Shown in pieces: positions 57,520 through 64,000 of a stretch of DNA of 64,000 bases. Position 1 is the first letter of the stretch. Every line of letters begins with the position of its first letter. The position numbers and the translations under genes were made by a program. Origin of the DNA: a bacterium (GTDB lineage Bacteria; Bacteroidota; Ignavibacteria; SZUA-365); contig JAHLLD010000008.1 of assembly GCA_020444325.1 (NCBI GenBank), positions 62,001 through 126,000 on the forward strand, in the 5' to 3' direction. Under the pieces are notes generated by a model. The model saw nothing but the letters and a program-made list of their open reading frames with translations. It was not told the origin of the DNA and searched no databases.

Positions 57520-59880
57520 CTACCGCAGGTGCTGGAGCTTCAGGCTCTGTACGCTGCCTTCCGCCTCTACCACGAGGAAGTATGTTCCGCTCGCGAGCCC
57601 TGCGGTGATTGGCAGGGTTTGCAGACCGGGCTGCAGCATGCCGGCATCGAAGGTCATGACGCATTGTCCGAGTGCGTTATGAAGTGCAATGCGGGGATTG
57701 TCAAGCGGCCTGTCGCGCTGCAGTACGAACGAAAGACTGCCGCTGCGCAGTGCGGCTGCATCGATGCGCCAGCTGCCCGGATTTGCTGCGGCTTCGATGC
57801 CTGCAGTGATTTCGCCGGTGTACGGAATGGCGTAGCGTGTGTCGAGCTTCAGCGTGGTCAGACTGCGGTGTACCCCGTTGGGATAATGCACGACGACGCT
57901 GTCAATACCGACGGCATTGCCGAGCCCGAATTGCAGTTCGAGGCTGCTGGTGGCTGCACGTGATCCGGCAGAGGATGTCGAGAGTGTGCGGGTGAATGAT
58001 CGTCCGTCGGCGTAAACGACCACCCGTGTTCCGAAGGCGTCCATGGGGACATTGTCTTCCGGACTCCCCGAGAGGCGGAGCGCAAGCCAGTGACCAAGGC
58101 GAGGCAGATCATTCCTGAAAAGTTTGACTCCTTCACGCGGACTCGCCACGAGAAGATCCACATCACCGTCGCGATCAAAATCGAGGCGCGATACCGTCCA
58201 TGCGCCGTGGATCTTCGCACCGAAATGCCATGTGCGATCCAGCAGGTCATATCCGGGTGGCCCCTGGTTCATGTACAGCCGGGAGTAACGGCCGGGTTCG
58301 CCGTTTTCGCCTTCTTTCTGATATGCGTACTGGGACTGCCAGAGATCGAGATATCCGTCGCAGTCGAGGTCCGCCCATGCCACACCGGCATTCATCTCCC
58401 GGAACTTCAATCCCATTTCGTGATGCACTTCGACAAAGGAGTTGCCCTGCTCATTGTGGAAGATGAGAGACGGGTTTGATACCGAGCCGCGCCAGTCGGG
58501 ATGGCCGAGGTTGCCGACCACGAGATCCATCCAGCCGTCATTATCGAAATCGCCCCAGTCGCTTCCCATACCGTGCCCGAAATACTGTGGTGACGCGGTG
58601 GGGTTCCCGCGCGCTCCCGTGGCGGCACCGACTTCCGTAAACGTACCGTCACCGTTGTTGCGGTAGAGCAGGTCAGGTTCGAGACGATAGGTGGAAACGA
58701 AAATGTCGGTCAGTCCGTCGTTGTTGTAGTCGCAGGCGCTTGCTCCCCAGCAATCCATGTACGGAGCGGGTTCCGCGGCGGCAATGCCGCTCTGCGCGGT
58801 GACGTCGGTGAAGCTGCCGTCACCGTTGTTTCTCCAGAGCTTGTCCTGGTAATAGACCTCCTGGTTATTGACGGTCCGCCGTCCGTTCGCAATGAACAGA
58901 TCAGCGAGGCCGTCATTGTTGTAATCGAACCAGATCGGTGTGACGGTGGGAGCGGGATTGCTGATGCCAGCGGTCGCGGTGACGTCTTCGAAACCTCCTG
59001 CACCATCGGAACGGAAGAGGCGGTCGTTGTCGCCGCCGGAAACGATGTATACGTCCTGCCACCCGTCATTGTTGAAATCCGCCCAGACCGAATAGCCGTT
59101 GGGCAGTCCCAGATTCGCGGAGACGTTCGTAAAGCCGGAACCGGTATTCTGGAAATAGTTGGAGCCGATGGCGATATCGTCGCGTCCGTCATTGTTCCAG
59201 TCCGCCACCGCGGCCATCGCGGCGTTGATGCGCGCGCCATCTTTCTGCAGGCCCGACTCAATCGCGACATCGACCATCGTCGCCGCGGGGGGGTCGGCGG
59301 AGCCGTTGCCTTCGGGGAAGTCATATTCCACCAGCGCACGCACCATGTAATCATTGCTGGCAAGCAGGTATGCACCGGGTCCCCCGAGGCTGTTCGTTTG
59401 CGTGGGATCCATGAGGAAGGAGGTATAAGGCGTGAGCTGCTTGTCGGTATCGACCGCCCACCAGGGACCCGCAGGCGCCTGCAGCCAGTGTTGCACGACG
59501 ATGCGGTCGTAGCCGTCGCTCCGCAGTTCCGTACCGCGAAGATCGATGGTGATCCAGCCTTCAGACTGATAGTCCACAACCACGGGATCGATGAGTGTAT
59601 TGTAATCCCACACCCAGTGTGTCGGCGGTATGGCTCCTTCCGCCGCATCCCCGACAATGAACACCGTGTCCTTCGCCGCGCCATTCCCCATGTAATAAAT
59701 CTGAAGTTCCAGCACCCGGCAGGGCCCGTCAAAGGAGAGTATGACCGATTCGTTCATGAAAGAGGGCGCATTGAAATACGCACCGGCCGGTGTGCCGTTG
59801 TCGCGCTGAATGAGCACGGTTTGCGCGGTTGCAGGCAGCGAAATGAGACACAGGCTGAGCAGAAGGAGCAGTGTTTTCAT
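57520..59880 (-). CDS. Secreted FG-GAP/VCBS repeat protein with ASPIC/UnbV and T9SS domains
   Basis: 786 residues. Signal peptide MKTLLLLLSLCLISLPATAQ; N-terminal about 190 residues unassigned; repeated FG-GAP/VCBS blades such as DWNNDGRDDIAIG, DFNNDGWQDVYIV and DYNNDGLADLFIA with calcium-type DxDxDG loops (about 200-560), forming a beta-propeller; an ASPIC/UnbV domain (DAFGTRVVVYADG...); and a C-terminal T9SS sorting domain ending GSVQSLKLQHLR. Typical of large FCB-group surface proteins; ligand unknown. Confidence 0.88.
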   Translation of the reverse strand: MKTLLLLLSLCLISLPATAQTVLIQRDNGTPAGAYFNAPSFMNESVILSFDGPCRVLELQIYYMGNGAAKDTVFIVGDAAEGAIPPTHWVWDYNTLIDPVVVDYQSEGWITIDLRGTELRSDGYDRIVVQHWLQAPAGPWWAVDTDKQLTPYTSFLMDPTQTNSLGGPGAYLLASNDYMVRALVEYDFPEGNGSADPPAATMVDVAIESGLQKDGARINAAMAAVADWNNDGRDDIAIGSNYFQNTGSGFTNVSANLGLPNGYSVWADFNNDGWQDVYIVSGGDNDRLFRSDGAGGFEDVTATAGISNPAPTVTPIWFDYNNDGLADLFIANGRRTVNNQEVYYQDKLWRNNGDGSFTDVTAQSGIAAAEPAPYMDCWGASACDYNNDGLTDIFVSTYRLEPDLLYRNNGDGTFTEVGAATGARGNPTASPQYFGHGMGSDWGDFDNDGWMDLVVGNLGHPDWRGSVSNPSLIFHNEQGNSFVEVHHEMGLKFREMNAGVAWADLDCDGYLDLWQSQYAYQKEGENGEPGRYSRLYMNQGPPGYDLLDRTWHFGAKIHGAWTVSRLDFDRDGDVDLLVASPREGVKLFRNDLPRLGHWLALRLSGSPEDNVPMDAFGTRVVVYADGRSFTRTLSTSSAGSRAATSSLELQFGLGNAVGIDSVVVHYPNGVHRSLTTLKLDTRYAIPYTGEITAGIEAAANPGSWRIDAAALRSGSLSFVLQRDRPLDNPRIALHNALGQCVMTFDAGMLQPGLQTLPITAGLASGTYFLVVEAEGSVQSLKLQHLR

Positions 59881-59919
59881 GGGAATCCTGTATGTGGATG
59901 GTCACAGTACGCGTGATGA

Positions 59920-59948
59920 ATAATACAAAGGGGGAGAGGAAGATTCAA
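59920..59948 (-). promoter_or_regulatory. Sigma70-type promoter of the FG-GAP protein gene
   Basis: Minus strand TTGAAT, 17-base spacer, TATTAT; the -10 lies about 40 bases before the start codon at 59880. Confidence 0.6.
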
Positions 59949-60010
59949 TGTGATTGGCCCCGGGGAGACCTGGACGAACCGTATTTCCAGTCTTCAGAGA
60001 ATGATATTCC

Positions 60011-60037
60011 TTGATCCGAAAAAAAGTGCTATGTTTG
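60011..60037 (+). promoter_or_regulatory. Candidate Bacteroidota-type promoter of the POT transporter gene
   Basis: TTGATC at 60011-60016 and TATGTTTG at 60030-60037; the latter is an exact match to the Bacteroidota -7 consensus TAnnTTTG, although the spacing to the TTG element is a few bases shorter than usual. About 50 bases upstream of the start codon. Confidence 0.45.
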
Positions 60038-60086
60038 TATGTTGTACCGCCTGAAACCAGGTATCGCTAGCACCAAGGAATTGAAT

Positions 60087-61475
60087 ATGGCTGCAAACCC
60101 TCCTGATTCTCCCACCGGCACGAAATCCTTTCCCGTCACATTCTGGACAGCGAACCTCACCGAGCTTTTCGAGCGTGGTGCGTATTACGCGATGGCCAGT
60201 TTTGTCGTCCTGTATCTCGGACAGCTTGGACTCGGTGAATACTGGCCGAGTACGCTGAACGGCATTCTCTGGACACTGGTTTATTTTCTGCCGATTCTTT
60301 CCGGAACCATCGCAGACCAGGTGGGTTTCAAACGATCCCTTCTGGCTGCCTTCATACTGCTCGCCATCGGGTACTTCCTCATGGGATATCCCGTCTGGTT
60401 CGGCGGGGAAATCCTGCACGACCTCGTCGGCACGGAAGTCACCGCGGGCGCAGGGGTGATCGTACCGGTTATCATCGGTATTATCATCATCGGGATGGGC
60501 GGCTCAGTCATCAAGCCCTGCATTTCCGGTACGGTACAGAAGACTGCAGGTGCGAAGGCGACGCTCGCCTTCGGCATTTTCTACATGGTGATCAATATCG
60601 GATCGCTTGTGGGACGCGGAATCAGCTACGTCGTGCGTACGCATTATGATCTGAGTTTCATTTTCGCAGTTGCCGTCGGCTGTTCGGTGGTTGCGTTTTT
60701 CGTCGTGCTGTTCATGTACAGGGATTCGCAGGAAGATGTTGATGCGCGCCGCAGCCGCAAGGGCCAACGCAGCATCGGCCGCATCCTCCTGGATATGATT
60801 CTGGTTCTCAAGAACGTGCGCTTTGCGATGTTCCTGCTTGTGTCCAGCGGTTTCTTCTTCATCTATTCCCAGGTCTACAACGTCATCCCGCTGTATCTGA
60901 AGAAAGTGGTGGAAACCGATCCTGCCGTTGACATCTATACCATGGCCAATCCTTTCACCATCGTGTTCTTCCAGCTGCTGATCACGAAGACGTTCGGGAA
61001 GATGAAGCCGATCAATTCGATCATCGTCGGCATCATCATCATCGGGATTTCCATGCTCATCAACATCGTCCCGATATACACTGCGGGTGGTGTCACCGCC
61101 ACGGTGTGGGATCTTCTGCCGATGGGAGCCCTGTTTGCAACACTGACCGTGGCGCTGATCGCATTTGGCGAACTCTTTACATCGGCGCGAACCTACGAGT
61201 ATATCGGGGCTCTTGCGCCGAAGGGACAGGAAGGACTGTTTCTCGGATATGCGAATCTGCCGATGGCGATTGGATCGCTTATCGGTGGTCCCGCCGGCGC
61301 TGCCATTTTCAACGAGATCATGTGCAAGAACGCCGTCCCGCTCGACAACGGACTGCTGCAGCTCGACCCGACGTGGAATTCCATCGGCTGGGTGGTGCTC
61401 ATGGGCATCGGCCTCGTATCCGCCCTCAGCATGTATCTCTACAACCAGTGGCTGAAGCGTGTGAAAGCCGCCTGA
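60087..61475 (+). CDS. POT/PTR-family proton-coupled oligopeptide transporter
   Basis: 462 residues from ATG 60087 with AAGGA 8 bases upstream (the frame is open to 60039). About 12 to 14 membrane spans. The proton-coupling signature ExxER is present as E26-L-F-E29-R30 in ELFERGAYYAM. Members import di- and tripeptides, sometimes nitrate or other small solutes; a peptide substrate is likely but not shown. Stands alone, with a terminator downstream. Confidence 0.9.
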   Translation: MAANPPDSPTGTKSFPVTFWTANLTELFERGAYYAMASFVVLYLGQLGLGEYWPSTLNGILWTLVYFLPILSGTIADQVGFKRSLLAAFILLAIGYFLMGYPVWFGGEILHDLVGTEVTAGAGVIVPVIIGIIIIGMGGSVIKPCISGTVQKTAGAKATLAFGIFYMVINIGSLVGRGISYVVRTHYDLSFIFAVAVGCSVVAFFVVLFMYRDSQEDVDARRSRKGQRSIGRILLDMILVLKNVRFAMFLLVSSGFFFIYSQVYNVIPLYLKKVVETDPAVDIYTMANPFTIVFFQLLITKTFGKMKPINSIIVGIIIIGISMLINIVPIYTAGGVTATVWDLLPMGALFATLTVALIAFGELFTSARTYEYIGALAPKGQEGLFLGYANLPMAIGSLIGGPAGAAIFNEIMCKNAVPLDNGLLQLDPTWNSIGWVVLMGIGLVSALSMYLYNQWLKRVKAA

Positions 61476-61518
61476 CCTTTTCCCGGCGCGTGAATTTTTC
61501 CATGAGGTCCTATAAATG

Positions 61519-61550
61519 AACGAGGCAGTTCCACCCGGAACTGCCTTGTT
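61519..61550. terminator. Bidirectional terminator between the POT and photolyase genes
   Basis: AGGCAGTTCC (61523-61532) pairs with GGAACTGCCT (61537-61546), 4-base loop ACCC; four more outward pairs (AACG with TGTT). It lies between two convergent genes; both sides have modest T content. Confidence 0.75.
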
Positions 61551-61570
61551 CTGTCTATACCGATTTGTGC

Positions 61571-63007
61571 CTACAGATTCTTGAACAGGGCGATTGCCTT
61601 GTCTTTCTGCTCTGCATGATCGACGATGGGGTGGGGATAGTTTTCACCCAGAACACAGCCCGCTTCCTGCTGTGCAAACAGGTCGGCGTCATGCGGCCAG
61701 TGAATGTGCCCTCCGGTGAATCCTGCCAATTCCGGCAGATGCTCCCGAATGTAACTCCCGTCGGGATCGTACTTTTTGGACTGCAGGACGGGATTGAATA
61801 TGCGGAAATAGGGAGCTCCGTCAGCGCCCGTGGAAGCGGACCACTGCCAACCCCCGTTATTGGCGGCCAGGTCGTAATCGAGGAGTCCTTCCGCGAAATA
61901 CGCTTCCCCGCGACGCCAGTCCACCAGCAGATCCTTGGTGAGGAACATCGCCACAACCATGCGCAGCCGATTGTGCATCCAGCCCGTGGCATTGAAATGC
62001 CGCATGGCCGCATCGACGATGGGGTAACCCGTGCGTCCCTCGCACCATGCGGTGAACTCTTTGTCTCCTCCGGGCCAGCGTATGCTGTTGTACTCTGCTT
62101 TGAAACTGTGATTGACCACATGCGGGAAACGGTCGAGCAGCATCTGGTAGAATTCCCGCCAGATCAGCTCGTGCAGCCAGGTCTGTGCGCCTTCTTCATC
62201 CGATTCCCGTGCGTGGCGAACGCATTCCCGAATCGAAATCGTACCGAAACGCAGATGTGCCGAGAGGCCCGAAGTGCCCTTCCGCGCCGGGTAATCCCGG
62301 TCCTCCGCATACCATTGCAGGGAGGGCAGGAATTCCTCAAGCCTCTGCTGCGCAGCATCCTCACCGGCTTCGAGCCAGGTGTCGGATCGGGTGAAACCAA
62401 GATCCTTGAGCGACCATGTGTCACTGTGTCGCTTCAGCGATGCACGGGTGGCCAGCGACTTGTCGCGTATGTACTCTTCCGCCACCGGACTATGTCCGAG
62501 ACGCTCTTCTTCTTCGAGTCGTTCGAGCCAGGCCCGCCGGTACGGGGTGAATACCTTGTAGGGATCACCACTTTTTGTCAGGATCTCGTCGCGGTGATAC
62601 ACCACATGATCCTTGAACGCGTGGAACGCACGGCCATCCTGCACCAGTGCTTCGGCTATGGCGTCGTCGCGTACACGCGCGTAAGGCTCGTAATCATCAT
62701 TGACGAATACCGCGTCGGCGTCGCAGTCCGCTGCCAGCTTCGGGATGCGGATCATCGGGTCGCCGTGCAGAACGACAAGATCCGATCCACGTCCACGCAG
62801 TGCATTCTGCAGTTTCGCGAGTGCATCGTGGATGAAGCTCAGCCTCCGGTCGCCGCGGTTCGCGATGTCGTCGAGAATATTGCTGTCGAAAATGAAGACG
62901 GGGATGACGCGGCGTGATCTGCGGGTGGCTTCCGCCAGTCCGCGGTTATCGGTCAGGCGGAGATCGCGCCGGAACACAAAAAGTACGGTGTCGAAAGATG
63001 ACTGCAT
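61571..63007 (-). CDS. phrB: Deoxyribodipyrimidine photolyase (class I CPD photolyase)
   Basis: 478 residues. N-terminal antenna-binding domain (VLFVFRRDLRLTDNRGLAEA, residues 8-27) and C-terminal FAD-binding domain with TGYPIVDAAMRHFNATGWMHN and WRRGEAYFAEGLLDYDLA-NNGGWQW. It repairs UV-induced pyrimidine dimers using blue light. The tryptophans of the electron-transfer chain are present in WQW and other places. Cryptochromes and (6-4) photolyases share this fold, so the substrate is inferred. Confidence 0.92.
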   Translation of the reverse strand: MQSSFDTVLFVFRRDLRLTDNRGLAEATRRSRRVIPVFIFDSNILDDIANRGDRRLSFIHDALAKLQNALRGRGSDLVVLHGDPMIRIPKLAADCDADAVFVNDDYEPYARVRDDAIAEALVQDGRAFHAFKDHVVYHRDEILTKSGDPYKVFTPYRRAWLERLEEEERLGHSPVAEEYIRDKSLATRASLKRHSDTWSLKDLGFTRSDTWLEAGEDAAQQRLEEFLPSLQWYAEDRDYPARKGTSGLSAHLRFGTISIRECVRHARESDEEGAQTWLHELIWREFYQMLLDRFPHVVNHSFKAEYNSIRWPGGDKEFTAWCEGRTGYPIVDAAMRHFNATGWMHNRLRMVVAMFLTKDLLVDWRRGEAYFAEGLLDYDLAANNGGWQWSASTGADGAPYFRIFNPVLQSKKYDPDGSYIREHLPELAGFTGGHIHWPHDADLFAQQEAGCVLGENYPHPIVDHAEQKDKAIALFKNL

Positions 63008-63329
63008 GGCGAGCGTGCTTTTGTGATTGATACAGGGATACCCGGAAGGAGCCGGGATGCTGGAGGTGCGTATGTAGTGCGGATGAAGCCGTCAGATGGA
63101 AAAGTGAAAAGACTTTTTCTTGAAAACAAACCCCTCTGCCGTTTCTGCTTCACTATGCGGATTCCGGTACGGACCATCCCGTCCTCTTAACATTCGCTTA
63201 ACCTACGGACAATGATCGTTTAACAGGGGGGAAACATAATCTTAATGCGCGCATTGCAGATTTGAATGATAGGAATTGATTCTCAAAACCAGACGAAATC
63301 ACACAAATCATTCACTGTTTCTCAGGACA
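63008..63329. other. 322-base intergenic region between photolyase and TonB receptor genes
   Basis: Contains no convincing gene. Holds the divergent upstream sequences of the two genes. The only strong feature is the Pho-box-like promoter at 63186-63240. The leader from there to the receptor ATG at 63330 is about 85 bases. Confidence 0.7.
63186..63240 (+). promoter_or_regulatory. Pho-box-like promoter of the TonB receptor gene
   Basis: Four octamers with 3-base spacers, an 11-bp period: CTTAACAT (63186), CTTAACCT (63197), GACAATGA (63208, poor) and TTTAACAG (63219). The pattern PyTTAAPyPyT/A with 3-base gaps is the published cyanobacterial Pho box; CTTAAC repeats with an 11-bp period are also bound by other PhoB-family regulators. 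CATAAT at 63235-63240 is a good -10, and the last octamer ends 8 bases upstream, where a PhoB dimer would replace the -35. Confidence 0.55.
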
Positions 63330-64000
63330 ATGCGAACCACACTTTCTCTTACCACCCTCCTCACCCTCCTTATCCTTTTCGCAACGAGTGTTTCTGCACA
63401 GAACACCGGTAAGGTACGGGGAACGTTGGTTGACGCAGCAAACGGCGAAGGACTGATCGGTGCCAATATCATTATTGAGGGCATGTCGCTCGGTGCCGCC
63501 GCTGATATCTATGGGAATTTTACCATTGAACCGGTACCTCCCGGAACATATACCATTCACGCTTCGATGATCGGATACGCGAAAAAAACCGTGACCGGCG
63601 TTGTTGTGAAGGCGGGAGAAACGACGAAACTGGAGATGACGCTTGCCCCCGAGGCCTTCGAAATGCAGGAGGTCGTTGTCGAGGCAAAGCTTCTGACCAA
63701 TAACGAGGCGGGTCTGCTCAAGGATCGCCAGAAAGCTGCATCCATCAGTGATGCCATCAGCGCGGAAGATATTTCCCGCTCAGGATCCGGTGATGCCGCC
63801 GCGGCCATGAACAAGGTCACCGGTGCCTCCACGGTGGATGGCAAGTACATTTATATTCGCGGACTCGGTGAGCGCTACACTTCCACGCAGCTTAACGGCG
63901 CGGAAGTTCCGAGCGCTGATCCCAACCGCCGTGCGGTGCAGCTCGATCTGTTTCCCGCGAGTTTTCTTGAAAATCTCGTTACCACGAAAACCTTTACGCC
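63330..64000 (+). CDS. TonB-dependent receptor, N-terminal part (runs off the window)
   Basis: First 223 residues only. Signal peptide MRTTLSLTTLLTLLILFATS-VSAQ; CarboxypepD_reg-like (beta-sandwich) domain, about 27-105, with KVRGTLVDAANGEGLIGANI; then the plug domain with YIYIRGLGERYTSTQLNGAE (173-192), as in the receptors with a TonB-box plug. Such receptors import large or scarce substrates through the outer membrane. The substrate is not determinable from this part; the Pho-box-like promoter suggests a phosphorus compound. Confidence 0.93.
   Translation, partial: MRTTLSLTTLLTLLILFATSVSAQNTGKVRGTLVDAANGEGLIGANIIIEGMSLGAAADIYGNFTIEPVPPGTYTIHASMIGYAKKTVTGVVVKAGETTKLEMTLAPEAFEMQEVVVEAKLLTNNEAGLLKDRQKAASISDAISAEDISRSGSGDAAAAMNKVTGASTVDGKYIYIRGLGERYTSTQLNGAEVPSADPNRRAVQLDLFPASFLENLVTTKTFT

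Overview
The window is a chromosomal stretch of a Gram-negative bacterium from the Bacteroidota/Chlorobiota (FCB) side of the tree. Support: secreted proteins carry type IX secretion (T9SS) C-terminal domains, a SusC/CarboxypepD_reg-type TonB receptor begins at the right end, and outer-membrane beta-barrels and lipoproteins are common. Unlike typical Bacteroidetes, most genes have clear Shine-Dalgarno sites, and several ribosomal genes start with TTG or GTG. This fits an Ignavibacteria/Kapabacteria-like or other deep-branching lineage better than a classical Bacteroides, but the placement is an inference. No insertion sequence, prophage, CRISPR array or rRNA gene was seen.

Bases 1-31,360 form one nearly unbroken plus-strand information-processing block: tRNA-Trp, secE, nusG, rplKAJL, rpoBC, rpsLG, fusA, tuf, then the S10, spc and alpha operons through rplQ, followed by engB and marC. 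rpsD, usually between rpsK and rpoA, is missing; a 109-base gap full of stem-loops is there instead. Internal control points are visible: a long hairpin between rplL and rpoB, a hairpin plus sigma70-type promoter before rpsL, a strong terminator between tuf and rpsJ, and one after rplQ. L17 carries a long acidic repeat tail.

Bases 31,957-43,400 hold envelope, pigment and sugar genes: a minus-strand crtI with a saccharopine-dehydrogenase-like partner; a secreted calcium-loop protein coupled to a beta-barrel protein; a histidine kinase/sigma54-activator pair; and a plus-strand GH13 hydrolase with a GT4 glycosyltransferase. Good -24/-12 (sigma54) promoters lie in front of both the calcium-loop/barrel operon and the kinase/activator operon, so the activator probably controls its neighbour and itself. 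A perfect 15-bp inverted repeat sits where an enhancer site would be expected.

Bases 43,400-54,200 contain two ECF sigma-factor modules. In the first (minus strand) sigma factor, membrane anti-sigma factor, barrel protein and lipoprotein overlap end to end. In the second (plus strand) the anti-sigma protein is itself fused to a barrel-like C-terminal domain and is followed by a lipoprotein serpin. Both sigma genes have the same upstream motif (TGTAACC, 16-17 bases, GTC), suggesting parallel autoregulated envelope-sensing systems. Between them is a plus-strand operon for DUF192, an HMA-domain lipoprotein, a redoxin and a rhomboid protease. Bases 54,200-64,000 hold a DinB-family gene behind three 33-bp-phased palindromes, an alpha/beta hydrolase, two large T9SS cargo proteins, a POT transporter, a photolyase, and the start of a TonB-dependent receptor with a Pho-box-like promoter.
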